Assembly (NCBI RefSeq): GCF_034263275.1
Contig: NZ_CP139559.1
Location: 1,612,001 to 1,676,000 of the forward strand
Source: Mucilaginibacter sp. cycad4
GTDB taxonomy: Bacteria; Bacteroidota; Bacteroidia; Sphingobacteriales; Sphingobacteriaceae
Direction of reading: 5' to 3'
Length of the DNA stretch: 64,000 nucleotides
Part shown: positions 54,370 to 62,895 of the stretch, one piece after another
Layout: every line of letters starts with the position of its first letter
How positions within the stretch are numbered: position 1 is the first letter of the stretch
The notes under the pieces: generated by a model
Database searches by the model: none
Told to the model about the DNA's origin: nothing
What the model saw: only the letters and a program-made list of their open reading frames with translations
Position numbers and translations under genes: made by a program

Positions 54370-56739
54370 ATGAAGGTTAGCAAGGTTATATATGTTACAT
54401 TTATTTTATTATTTGGATTCCTGGCAAGGGGATCTGCACAAAATAACTATGTAGCTGCGGTACACGGTGTACTTGATCTTCGCAACCAGCCTGTTAACGA
54501 TAAAATTGAACTGACAGGAAACTGGCTGTTTTACTGGAACCAATTGATAAACCCAAATGATACTGCCGCTATTAAAGACAGGCTTTTGGTTGAGTTTCCG
54601 TTTAAATGGAACGGATATACCTGGCGGGGCAAAAGGCTGCCTGCATTTGGCTATGGTACTTACCGGCTTAAAGTTTTACTTCCCCAAAAGCATGGCGAAT
54701 TAAAGCTAACTATGCCCGATGTTTACAGTGCGTACAGGCTTTATATTAACAAAAAGTTAGTATCATCAAACGGGAAGGTAACCACTTCCGGGAAGGGATT
54801 TGAAGCGCACTGGGAGTATCATGCCATTGATTTGCCCAACAGTGATACCATCTATATTACATTACAAATTTCCAATTTTATACACAGTAAAGGAGGCATC
54901 AGTAAACCCATATTTATAGGTCCGGCAGAAAGAATTGACCTGGCCAGGCACCGTGCCGAAGGTATCGATTTGATGCTGACAGGCTGTTTATTGATGGGTG
55001 GATTATTTTTCCTTGGCTTATACCTGCTGGGCAGCCGTGATAAAGCCATTTTACTTTTTGCCCTGTTCTCAATAGTTTATAGTTACCGGATCATAGGTAC
55101 AGATAATTATGTGCTGCACACCTTATTGCCCGATATTAACTGGTACATAACGGCCCGGCTGGAATATATGAGCTTATTTTTAGGAATAGGCTTGTTTGGC
55201 CTTTACACATTATACTTGTATCCGGCAGATGTAAATCGCCGGGTTGTAAATATTATTAATGGCATTTGCTTTTCGTTCACTTTAATGACATTATTTAGTC
55301 CTCCCTGGATTTTTACCCAGCTGGTGAACCCCTTTTTAGCAGTAATGCTTTTTTGCCTCGTTTATATCCCTTATGTATACTCAAAAGCCTGGCGCAATAA
55401 CAGGCCCGGATCTGTTTATGCTTTAATGAGCGCGTTTGCTTTAATGTCGGTATTTGCGATATCGCTTTTTCATTACTGGGCACTTATACCTCCGCTGCAG
55501 CTGGTTAGTTTTTTAGGATATATCGCTTTTTTCTTTTTGCAGTCGCTTGTGTTGGCGCACCGGGTGTCGTTTGTATTGAAAAAGGCAAGGGCCGAAGCCG
55601 AACAGGGTTTAAAGGTTAAAAGTGAATTTTTGAGCACGATGAGCCACGAGATCCGGACACCGCTTAATTCGGTAATAGGTATGAGCCATTTGCTGCTTAA
55701 GAACGAGCCACGAAAGGATCAGATCGAACATCTCGACGTCATGCTTTTTTCGGCTAATAACCTTTTGGCTATAGTGAATGATGTATTGGATTATAACAAG
55801 ATAGAAGCCGGGAAAATAACTTTTGAAAGTATTGAGATGGACCTGGCTGCAATTGCCCGCAATGTAGTAGGTGGTTTGCAAACAGTAGCACATGATAAAG
55901 ATATAACCCTGAAACTTGATTTTGATAAGAGATTGCAGCATAAACTGCTTGGCGACCCTACCCGCTTATCGCAGGTAATTACTAACCTTGTTCATAATGC
56001 CATAAAGTTTACCCCAAGCGGCGAGGTAGTTTTAGGGATTGAGGTGAAAGAACAAACCGAAACTACGGCTACATTAATGGTGTTTGTTAAAGATACAGGT
56101 ATCGGCATCCCCCGCGGCAAACAGAAACTTATATTTGAGCGTTTTACCCAGGCCGACTCGTCCATATCACGCAGTTTTGGTGGAACAGGTTTAGGTCTTG
56201 CAATCAGTAAAAAAATATTGGAATTACAGGGGTCGTCCTTACAATTGATTAGTGAGGAAGGAGTGGGGTCGGTATTTTATTTTATTAAAACCTTTGAAAA
56301 AGCTGATAAAATAACAGAGGCGGTTAGTGTTAACGTTAAACCCGATGCAACCGATAAGCTCCTGAATGGGATCTCTATTTTGCTGGTTGATGATAACCCG
56401 ATGAATGTGCTGGTAGCGCAAACTTATTTAAAACGCTGGGGTGCTACTACCGATGTGGCAACCAACGGACAGGAAGCACTTGACAAGCTGGATACATCAA
56501 AACATCGCCTCGTGTTGATGGATTTGCAAATGCCTGTGATGGATGGGTATGAATCCACAAAGAAAATGAGAATGAACGGCGTAAATATCCCCATTATAGC
56601 GCTTACCGCCAATCTCCCCAAAGATGTGGAAGACGAAGCTTATAAAACAGGTTTTGACGACATTGTGATGAAACCTTTTTTACCCGATGAGCTGCATAGT
56701 AAAGTATTACATCACGTTTTTAAGCAGGAGCATGTATAA
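54370..56739 (+). CDS. 7TM-type hybrid sensor histidine kinase
   Basis: 789 residues. A signal peptide (about 1-24) precedes a periplasmic jelly-roll sensor of the 7TMR-DISM extracellular type (about 30-190, ELTGNWLFYWNQLINPNDTA). Seven membrane helices follow (about 200-400), then HisKA with His426 (STMSHEIRTPLNSVIGM), HATPase (GIGIPRGKQKLIFERF, SFGGTGLGLAISKKIL) and a receiver domain with Asp718 (LMDLQMPVMDGYES). There is no DNA-binding output, so it must pass phosphate to another protein or act through its receiver. Placed directly after the GH operon; a carbohydrate-linked role is possible but unproven. Confidence 0.92.
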   Translation: MKVSKVIYVTFILLFGFLARGSAQNNYVAAVHGVLDLRNQPVNDKIELTGNWLFYWNQLINPNDTAAIKDRLLVEFPFKWNGYTWRGKRLPAFGYGTYRLKVLLPQKHGELKLTMPDVYSAYRLYINKKLVSSNGKVTTSGKGFEAHWEYHAIDLPNSDTIYITLQISNFIHSKGGISKPIFIGPAERIDLARHRAEGIDLMLTGCLLMGGLFFLGLYLLGSRDKAILLFALFSIVYSYRIIGTDNYVLHTLLPDINWYITARLEYMSLFLGIGLFGLYTLYLYPADVNRRVVNIINGICFSFTLMTLFSPPWIFTQLVNPFLAVMLFCLVYIPYVYSKAWRNNRPGSVYALMSAFALMSVFAISLFHYWALIPPLQLVSFLGYIAFFFLQSLVLAHRVSFVLKKARAEAEQGLKVKSEFLSTMSHEIRTPLNSVIGMSHLLLKNEPRKDQIEHLDVMLFSANNLLAIVNDVLDYNKIEAGKITFESIEMDLAAIARNVVGGLQTVAHDKDITLKLDFDKRLQHKLLGDPTRLSQVITNLVHNAIKFTPSGEVVLGIEVKEQTETTATLMVFVKDTGIGIPRGKQKLIFERFTQADSSISRSFGGTGLGLAISKKILELQGSSLQLISEEGVGSVFYFIKTFEKADKITEAVSVNVKPDATDKLLNGISILLVDDNPMNVLVAQTYLKRWGATTDVATNGQEALDKLDTSKHRLVLMDLQMPVMDGYESTKKMRMNGVNIPIIALTANLPKDVEDEAYKTGFDDIVMKPFLPDELHSKVLHHVFKQEHV

Positions 56740-56841
56740 GACCTTCCTGAATCAAACTTTCTGTTCATTTTCTAAATAAAAATTTCATTTGCTCATAGGG
56801 GTAAAATGATCCTGGCGTGTTTCAGGATAAATTTTACTAAA

Positions 56842-56976
56842 ATGAACAGAATAGCTTCCTTATTACTTCTTATTGCTTTTATTTACTCTCCCGGGAATAA
56901 CCGGGGCAGGCGGATAATTGAAGAAAATAAATGGATAAACATCCTTACAGCCATTAATTACCGCATTAAGATTTAA
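56842..56976 (+). CDS. Possible 44-residue hydrophobic leader peptide upstream of sigma gene
   Basis: ATG at 56842 to TAA at 56976, 4 bp before the sigma factor start. The N-terminus MNRIASLLLLIAFIYSPG is hydrophobic and the rest is basic (NNRGRRIIEENK). It could be a small membrane peptide or a leader that couples translation to the sigma gene. The only support is its clean signal-like start and tight position; chance is possible. Confidence 0.25.
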   Translation: MNRIASLLLLIAFIYSPGNNRGRRIIEENKWINILTAINYRIKI

Positions 56977-56980
56977 TTGA

Positions 56981-57586
56981 ATGTTAACCCAAACTGATCA
57001 TATTTTGGATATAAATAGCGAACAATTGATCCCGCTGCTGCTCTCGGGCGATGAAGCAACCTTTGAAAAGGTATATAAGCACTTCATCAGGCCATTGCAT
57101 GTGTATGCTATCTCTATTTTAAGAGATGAAGATACCGCGAAGGGGATGGTACAAAATGTTTTTATGCGGCTCTGGGAGCGTAGGGAGCGGCTGAATTTCA
57201 CCGGCTCGATAAAGGCCTACTTGTATGGCGCGGTTTATAACGAATGCCTTAATAACCTCAGGCACCAGAAAGTAAAGGTTAATCACCAGCAGCATGTACT
57301 GTATATGACGAAGGATAAAGTTGATGGAGGCGCCGGTATGGAACTGCTTGACCTCAAAGAAAAATTACAACAGGCATTGAATGACCTGCCCGAAAAATGC
57401 CGCACGGTGTTTCAGCTGAGCAGGTTTGAGGATTTAAAATACCAGGAAATTGCCGACGAATTAGGCATCTCCATAAAAACAGTAGAAAATCAGATGGGCA
57501 AAGCCCTGAAAACATTACGGCTCAAATTAGTTGATTATCTGCCGTTGATCATTTGGCTTATCAGCCGGTCTTTTAATATTATTTAA
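56981..57586 (+). CDS. ECF RNA polymerase sigma factor (FecI-like)
   Basis: 201 residues. Region 2 (FEKVYKHFIRPLHVYAISIL, DTAKGMVQNVFMRLWERRER) and region 4 (LPEKCRTVFQLSRFEDLKYQ, EIADELGISIKTVENQMGKA) are clear. The C-terminus is hydrophobic (LPLIIWLISRSF), as in many Bacteroidota FecI homologues. It is followed after 1 bp by a FecR gene and then an STN-domain protein gene, forming one transcription unit. Confidence 0.92.
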   Translation: MLTQTDHILDINSEQLIPLLLSGDEATFEKVYKHFIRPLHVYAISILRDEDTAKGMVQNVFMRLWERRERLNFTGSIKAYLYGAVYNECLNNLRHQKVKVNHQQHVLYMTKDKVDGGAGMELLDLKEKLQQALNDLPEKCRTVFQLSRFEDLKYQEIADELGISIKTVENQMGKALKTLRLKLVDYLPLIIWLISRSFNII

Positions 57587-57587
57587 C

Positions 57588-58550
57588 ATGATGGACGATT
57601 TATTAACCAAATACATGCTGAACGAGACCACGCCGGTTGAGAATGAAACCATCAACCGCTGGCTTGGCGAAAATGACGATAACCGAAAGTATTTTGATCA
57701 TTTTAAACTGATCTGGGATACCAGCCGCGAACTTAAGATAGAAAGTAAGCTTGATCCCGATGCCTCATGGGCCGAATTTAAACAGCTGGCACAAAACAGG
57801 GGAGAGGCATCGGCTAAAATAAGATCTTTGAACCCGACAAACCGCTGGCTTAAAATGGCTGCTATGTGGCTGGTGATATTAGGGAGCGCGGCGGGCTTGT
57901 ACACCCTGTTCAAGCCGGTTAAAGTCAATATACTTACACTGCAAAGCGGCAATATAGTATGCAAGGTTACCTTATCTGATGGATCATTGATCACCATGAA
58001 TAAAAACTCGGTATTAAATTACCCGGACAGGTTTACCGGCGATACCAGGGAGATCTCCCTAAAAGGGGAAGCCTTTTTTGATGTAGCTCATGATAAATCA
58101 AAACCATTTATGATCCACGTGAATGATGTGGTTGTAAAGGTGGTTGGCACATCGTTCAATATCAAAGCTACCGGCCCTAATACTGAGGTTATTGTTGAAA
58201 CCGGCGTAGTGCAGGTAATTCAGCAGGAGATCATTGTAAAGCTAAAGCCGAAAGAGAAAGCATCAGTACAGGGCGGTCGCCTGCAAAAAGGCAGCAGCCA
58301 GGATGAGCTATATAATTATTATCGCACCCAAAAGTTTGTGGCTAATAAAACTCCGCTATGGCGCCTGGTTGATGTGCTTAATGAAGCCTATCATGCAAAT
58401 ATTGTGATAGATAATAAAAAACTGGCTAACAGGACTATTACAACCACATTTAAAGCAGATTCACTCGACGGGATATTAGAGGTCATAAGCAAAACCCTTG
58501 GCGACGTTAAAGTGATCAAAAAACCTCATCTCATCATAATCAAAAACTGA
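57588..58550 (+). CDS. FecR-family anti-sigma factor
   Basis: 320 residues. A cytoplasmic N-terminal domain (LTKYMLNETTPVENETINRW), one membrane helix (about 87-108), a periplasmic FecR domain (LSDGSLITMNKNSVLNYPDR, GDTREISLKGEAFFDVAHDK, VVGTSFNIKATG) and a C-terminal DUF4974-type domain are seen. It is 1 bp after the sigma gene and overlaps the next gene by 1 bp, so the three products are made together. Its periplasmic partner should be the STN domain of the next protein rather than a SusC. Confidence 0.92.
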   Translation: MMDDLLTKYMLNETTPVENETINRWLGENDDNRKYFDHFKLIWDTSRELKIESKLDPDASWAEFKQLAQNRGEASAKIRSLNPTNRWLKMAAMWLVILGSAAGLYTLFKPVKVNILTLQSGNIVCKVTLSDGSLITMNKNSVLNYPDRFTGDTREISLKGEAFFDVAHDKSKPFMIHVNDVVVKVVGTSFNIKATGPNTEVIVETGVVQVIQQEIIVKLKPKEKASVQGGRLQKGSSQDELYNYYRTQKFVANKTPLWRLVDVLNEAYHANIVIDNKKLANRTITTTFKADSLDGILEVISKTLGDVKVIKKPHLIIIKN

Positions 58551-60283
58551 TGGAAAAGAAACTAAACATATTATTTTATATAATGCTCGTACTGGCGGGC
58601 TGCCTGCTCATTACCAATGCGCTGGCGCAGGATAACCTGAACCGTACTGTAGCGCTCAATGTTAAACAAAAAAAGATAGCCGAGATCCTTTCCATTATTG
58701 GCGAAAAAGGCAAATTTTATTTTTCATACAGCAACGATGTCATCAAAACCGATAGCGTAGTGAGCATGGTATCATTCGGGCAAACGATCAAAAACCTGCT
58801 TGATGAGCTGTTTCATGGTAAGGTTGATTATAAGGAATCGCCGGGGTATATTATACTCCGGCCTACGCCGTACAGGTTAACCCTCGTACCTGATACCCTG
58901 GCCGGCCCTGGTAATGTTTATTACATCAGCGGTTATGTGTATGACGATATCACCGGCAAAAAACTTTACAACGCCAGTGTGTATGAAAAAAATTCTTTGG
59001 AATCAACCCTTACCGATCAGAACGGTTACTTCCAGCTCAAGATAAAAGCTAACGGTATGATCACGCTTAATGTGAGTAAGGAGCTATATCGTGATACCAG
59101 CATCAATTTTTTAAATAATGTAAACGTATCTATAAAACCACGCGAATATTATTACAGCGCCGATGCCGCAAATTCAAAATCAGACAGGAGCTGGCTGGGA
59201 AGAATGTTCCTGTCATCAGGCCAGAAAATACAGAACCTTAATTTAGGCGGGTATCTTTCTACTGTTCCGGTACAAACCTCGCTTTTACCAAGTTTGGGAA
59301 GCCATGGTATGATGAGCGGGCAAATAGTCAATAACTTTTCGCTCAATATTTTAGGGGGATATAACGGTGGCGTTAATGGCGTTGAACTTGGGGGGCTGTT
59401 TAATATCAACAAACAGGAAGTTAAATATGTACAGGCGGCCGGGCTCTTTAATATTGTTGGGGGTAACAGCAAAGGCGTTCAACTTGCCGGGATTAATAAT
59501 AACGATCAGAAAAACATGGAAGGCATCCAGGCGGCAGGCATATACAATATGGTAAAAGATAGCCTCAAGGGCGTTCAGCTTGCCGGGATCTTTAACCACG
59601 TGAGCAATAGTAAAGGCATTCAAGCGGCAGGTATTTACAATTACACCCGGAAAAACAACATAGGTTTTAGTATTGCGGGGATAGCTAACGTTACGGGTAA
59701 CGAAGCAAGCGGAATGCAGATAGCAGGAATCTTTAATAAAGCCCGGGTTATAAAAGGCGTGTCATTTGCTATCGTAAATATTGCCGATACGCTTGATGGT
59801 TATGGCATAGGCTTACTAAATATTTCGCGTAATGGATATGCTAAAATTGAGGCATATAGTAACGAGATCACTACGACAAACATTGCCTTTAAATCGGGGA
59901 ATGCTAAATTGTATTCCATCATATCAGGCGGCGTTAATTTTACGGATAAGCATGTTTATTACAGCACAGGTTTTGGTTTGGGCCACGATTTTATCTTCAA
60001 TAATAATATATCACTGTCGGTTGAGGGCTCAACGCATTTATTGTTGGCTAAAGGATGGAAAAATCAAAATCAAGTAAACCGCGTAAGTGCGTTGATAAAT
60101 TTCAAGGCAGGTTCAAAAGTTAGTTTTTTTGCGGGGCCGTCATTTAACGTTTACACCAACTACGGCGATCATCCCGGTGACAGCGATATTCAGCAGATCA
60201 TAAAAAACAAACCCGGTTTGATTGATTGGGGCAACCGTACAAAAGGCTGGATCGGCTGGTCGGCCGGTATCACGATATTGTAA
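58550..60283 (+). CDS. STN-domain protein with GxQxAGIxN surface-repeat solenoid
   Basis: 577 residues. A signal peptide (NALAQ, about 27) precedes an STN domain (about 33-105, NVKQKKIAEILSIIGEKGKF) and a carboxypeptidase-regulatory-like domain (about 125-195, GYVYDDITGKKLYNASVYEK). About ten tandem 16-17-residue units follow (about 270-430): GVQLAGINN, GIQAAGIYN, GVQLAGIFN, GIQAAGIYN, GMQIAGIFN and so on, the pattern of LA_2272-type surface repeats. The C-terminal part is beta-rich (GVNFTDKHVYYSTGFGLGHD) and ends WIGWSAGITIL, like an outer-membrane barrel. There is no TonB plug. It shares an operon with the sigma and FecR genes, so the STN domain probably signals to that FecR protein. Confidence 0.85.
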   Translation: MEKKLNILFYIMLVLAGCLLITNALAQDNLNRTVALNVKQKKIAEILSIIGEKGKFYFSYSNDVIKTDSVVSMVSFGQTIKNLLDELFHGKVDYKESPGYIILRPTPYRLTLVPDTLAGPGNVYYISGYVYDDITGKKLYNASVYEKNSLESTLTDQNGYFQLKIKANGMITLNVSKELYRDTSINFLNNVNVSIKPREYYYSADAANSKSDRSWLGRMFLSSGQKIQNLNLGGYLSTVPVQTSLLPSLGSHGMMSGQIVNNFSLNILGGYNGGVNGVELGGLFNINKQEVKYVQAAGLFNIVGGNSKGVQLAGINNNDQKNMEGIQAAGIYNMVKDSLKGVQLAGIFNHVSNSKGIQAAGIYNYTRKNNIGFSIAGIANVTGNEASGMQIAGIFNKARVIKGVSFAIVNIADTLDGYGIGLLNISRNGYAKIEAYSNEITTTNIAFKSGNAKLYSIISGGVNFTDKHVYYSTGFGLGHDFIFNNNISLSVEGSTHLLLAKGWKNQNQVNRVSALINFKAGSKVSFFAGPSFNVYTNYGDHPGDSDIQQIIKNKPGLIDWGNRTKGWIGWSAGITIL

Positions 60284-60328
60284 GTTTGCTTTAATATGCC
60301 CAAATTTGCGTCAACCAATAATCACCTG

Positions 60329-60799
60329 ATGAAAAAACTCCTTTATCTCATTTTGCTCTGCGCATCGTCGGCTTGTTTTGCCCAGGAAGCGAATAAAGAT
60401 GTGGCTTTCTTAAACCCGTCTGCCGTTGGGAAGCCTTTTGGCTATTCGCACGCTGTAATTGTTGATCTGGGTAAAAATAAAATGGTGATCATGTCGGGTC
60501 AGGTTGGTTTAGATCAGGCTGGTAAGCTTGCCGGCAATGGTGATCTGGCCAGCCAAACGGGACAGGTTTTTACTAATATCAAAAACATTGTTGAGGCCGC
60601 AGGCGGGACTATGAATGACCTGGTTGAGTTGAATTATTACCTGATGGATGCATCGCAGGTGCAGGTGGTTCGTAGTATCAGGGATAAATATGTGAATACT
60701 AAGCAGCCACCGGCAAGTACACTGGTGCAGGTAAGTAAGCTTTTCAGGGATGATATTTTAATTGAGATAAAAGCGACAGCTGTTATCAAAAAGAAGTGA
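60329..60799 (+). CDS. RidA/YjgF-family protein with signal peptide
   Basis: 156 residues from ATG at 60329 (MKKLLYLILLCASSACFAQ, a signal peptide); the frame extends to 60296 without better support. The mature part is a RidA fold: GYSHAVIVDLGKNKMVIMSG, GQVGLDQAGKL, NIKNIVEAAGGTMNDLVELN and PPASTLVQVSKLFRDDILIE. Cytosolic RidA deaminates reactive enamines/imines; the conserved substrate Arg (RxPARxxVxV) is not obvious because PPASTLVQV replaces P-A-R, so activity may differ. Export to the periplasm is unusual for the superfamily but known for some subgroups. Confidence 0.85.
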   Translation: MKKLLYLILLCASSACFAQEANKDVAFLNPSAVGKPFGYSHAVIVDLGKNKMVIMSGQVGLDQAGKLAGNGDLASQTGQVFTNIKNIVEAAGGTMNDLVELNYYLMDASQVQVVRSIRDKYVNTKQPPASTLVQVSKLFRDDILIEIKATAVIKKK

Positions 60800-60807
60800 C
60801 ATATATT

Positions 60808-60842
60808 AATACTTACGAAGTTTCCAAAACTTCGTAAGTATT
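60808..60842. terminator. 16-bp perfect palindrome, bidirectional terminator
   Basis: AATACTTACGAAGTTT (60808-60823) and its exact complement (60827-60842) leave a 3-nt loop. It lies between the convergent RidA and cytochrome c genes. The ACTTACGAAGTTT core resembles a dispersed palindrome I recall from Bacteroidota genomes. Confidence 0.75.
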
Positions 60843-60855
60843 ATTATGAGCCCAA

Positions 60856-61308
60856 CTACTTTTTATTAGTAGCCCTTGTAGCTTTTACCTGTGCAATAGT
60901 AACAGCGCTGGCTTTATTACCAAAGCTGTTGCGCACGTAGGTTAATACATCTGCAATTTCCCGATCCTTCATAAAATCATGTGCCGCCATGGTGTTTGAA
61001 TAGGTTTCGCCGTTTATTTCCACATCCTCATCAAAACCGTTAAGTATTACTTTAATGAGCTTGCTTTTATCGCCTAAAACATAAGTTGTGTTAACCAGCG
61101 GCGGGTTCATGTGCGGTACACCCAAACCATCTGCCTGGTGGCAGGCCACACAATATTGAGTAAAAAGGGCCTGGCCATTGGCCATTGATTTTTTAAAACC
61201 GGCGGCAGCTTTCCTTGCCGCCGGTTTTTTATGCCTTGTTTGTGCCTGTGAGGCAATACTTGTAAATAAGGTTATGAATAATAAAATGAGGGCTTTTTTA
61301 AAGTCCAT
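60856..61308 (-). CDS. Class I cytochrome c
   Basis: 150 residues with signal peptide (SQAQ, about 23). One heme site CVACHQ is followed by GLGVPHMNPPL, with a probable distal Met in NTMAAHDFM. The C-terminal helix is IADVLTYVRNSFGNKA. It carries electrons in the periplasm. The gene starts 2 bp after the upstream sorbosone-dehydrogenase-like gene, so it is very likely the electron acceptor of that enzyme. A Lys/Ala-rich linker follows the signal peptide. Confidence 0.92.
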   Translation of the reverse strand: MDFKKALILLFITLFTSIASQAQTRHKKPAARKAAAGFKKSMANGQALFTQYCVACHQADGLGVPHMNPPLVNTTYVLGDKSKLIKVILNGFDEDVEINGETYSNTMAAHDFMKDREIADVLTYVRNSFGNKASAVTIAQVKATRATNKK

Positions 61309-61310
61309 TA

Positions 61311-62618
61311 TTATTTTTTATAGGTGATTTTGTAAATATTTCCAGCCACATCGTCGGTAACATAAAGTGAGCCGTCCGGGCCCTGCGCTAAGCCGCATGG
61401 ACGGTGGGCCGCAGCGCCCGAAGCAGTATTGGCAGCGGAGCCAGAAAATCCATCGGCAAAAACTTCCCACTGGCCATCGGGCTTGCCATCTTTAAACGGC
61501 TGAAATACCACGAAGTAGCCAGCCTGCGGTTCAGGTGCGCGGTTCCATGAGCCATGAAAAGCTATGAACGCACCATTTTTATACTTCGCCGGGAACTGAT
61601 CGCCGGTGTAAAATAACAGCCCATTAGGGGCAAGGTGACCCGGATAAGCAGCTGCAGGATCGATAGCATCTTTTCCGCCTTCAATCTTACCGTCGCCTCC
61701 ATATTCAGGCATCAGCATTTTTTTATGTTGTTCCTGATCGTAGTACATGTAAGGCCAGCCCGCGTTATCACCCTTTTTAAGCGCGTACATACACTCGGCA
61801 GGTAATATGGCAGATTGCTTAGCAGTGAAATATTGTGGATAGAATTCAAAAAGCTGGTCGCGGCCATGCTGCATTACAAAAAGCTGGTTGTTTTGCTGGT
61901 TCCAGGTAATACCTACAACATTCCGCAGACCGGTGGCATAACGTACGCCATCGCCATAATGCTGGTTCAATTTATCAGCTTTAAATTGCCAGATGCCGCC
62001 GGCCGAATCTAAAATAGGGCAGCCCTTTTGGCCCGGGGAACCTTTTTTTCGGTCTTCCACCTGGCAGGCATTTGAGTAAGCGCCAATGTTTACGTAAATG
62101 TTGCCATCGTTATCAAGCGTTATGGCTTTAGCTTCATGCTCATGACGGCTAATAAGACCGGTCACTATTTTTTCGGGCTGCTCAGGATTCATCACCTCGC
62201 CCTTATCGTTCATTTTATAACGAAAAACCTCTTCGTCTGATGAGGCATACAGGTACCCATTTTTAATCGACATGCCTGTGCCGCTATAAGCGCCAAAGCT
62301 GTTCTTTACGGTAGCCTTGCTGCCATCTTCGTGGAGCATTAATATCCCCTTATTGTTTTTGACATTGGTGAGTTTTACGTAGATGTCGCCTTGTGGAGTG
62401 ATGGCAATATGACGGGTACCACCAAGCTTTTCGGCAATAATGCTGGCGCTAAAGCCTTCTGGAGTTTTAAGACCCGCGTTTTCTGTTGATGGAGCAGGGG
62501 TAGAAGTGCTGTCGGCAGTTTTCTTTGAGTCGTTATTACTTTTGCAGGCTGTAATAAACATGATACCTCCCATAGCAACTACAGGCAGTATGGAACGTAA
62601 TAATTTGCGGTTTTTCAT
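61311..62618 (-). CDS. Sorbosone/aldose dehydrogenase-like beta-propeller lipoprotein (PQQ type)
   Basis: 435 residues with a lipobox FITAC (about Cys25) and a Ser/Thr/Pro linker. The beta-propeller of the L-sorbosone / soluble glucose dehydrogenase family shows in GFSASIIAEKLGGTRHIAIT, YATGLRNVVGITWNQ, MQHGRDQLFEFYPQYF and HGSWNRAPEPQAGY. HRPCGLAQGPDGSLYVTDDV closes the blades. It would oxidise a sugar or other substrate in the periplasm with a PQQ-type cofactor, passing electrons to the cytochrome c encoded 2 bp downstream. No PQQ biosynthesis gene is in the window. Substrate unknown. Confidence 0.88.
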   Translation of the reverse strand: MKNRKLLRSILPVVAMGGIMFITACKSNNDSKKTADSTSTPAPSTENAGLKTPEGFSASIIAEKLGGTRHIAITPQGDIYVKLTNVKNNKGILMLHEDGSKATVKNSFGAYSGTGMSIKNGYLYASSDEEVFRYKMNDKGEVMNPEQPEKIVTGLISRHEHEAKAITLDNDGNIYVNIGAYSNACQVEDRKKGSPGQKGCPILDSAGGIWQFKADKLNQHYGDGVRYATGLRNVVGITWNQQNNQLFVMQHGRDQLFEFYPQYFTAKQSAILPAECMYALKKGDNAGWPYMYYDQEQHKKMLMPEYGGDGKIEGGKDAIDPAAAYPGHLAPNGLLFYTGDQFPAKYKNGAFIAFHGSWNRAPEPQAGYFVVFQPFKDGKPDGQWEVFADGFSGSAANTASGAAAHRPCGLAQGPDGSLYVTDDVAGNIYKITYKK

Positions 62619-62725
62619 GGTAAAGATTAATGGTTATCAAATTAAGTAAATATACCGATAATCCTAAAATCTGTTTTGTAGTAATCAGGTGACACTGTTG
62701 TTTTTTTATCGAAGCATGATCCATT

Positions 62726-62779
62726 AATAAAATTTGGCGACAATAGAGTGCAGGCGCAATTGTTTGAAATAAAATTTGG
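62726..62779. repeat. 12-bp direct repeat AATAAAATTTGG
   Basis: Copies at 62726-62737 and 62768-62779, 42 bp apart (four helical turns), in the divergent region between the sorbosone-dehydrogenase-like gene and the Gly/Asn/Trp-rich protein gene. They could be paired regulator sites or promoter-like elements. Confidence 0.35.
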
Positions 62780-62818
62780 TTAAATACCCTGTTGATAAAA
62801 CATAGTATCAACTAACTA

Positions 62819-62830
62819 ATGTCATGACAT
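62819..62830. promoter_or_regulatory. 12-bp perfect palindrome ATGTCATGACAT
   Basis: Perfect dyad 66 bp upstream of the Gly/Asn/Trp-rich protein start. Candidate operator. Confidence 0.3.
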
Positions 62831-62895
62831 ATAATGCTGTGTTTGATTAAACCATTGCTGATAGATCACGTCCTAACTATATAAAATTTACAATT

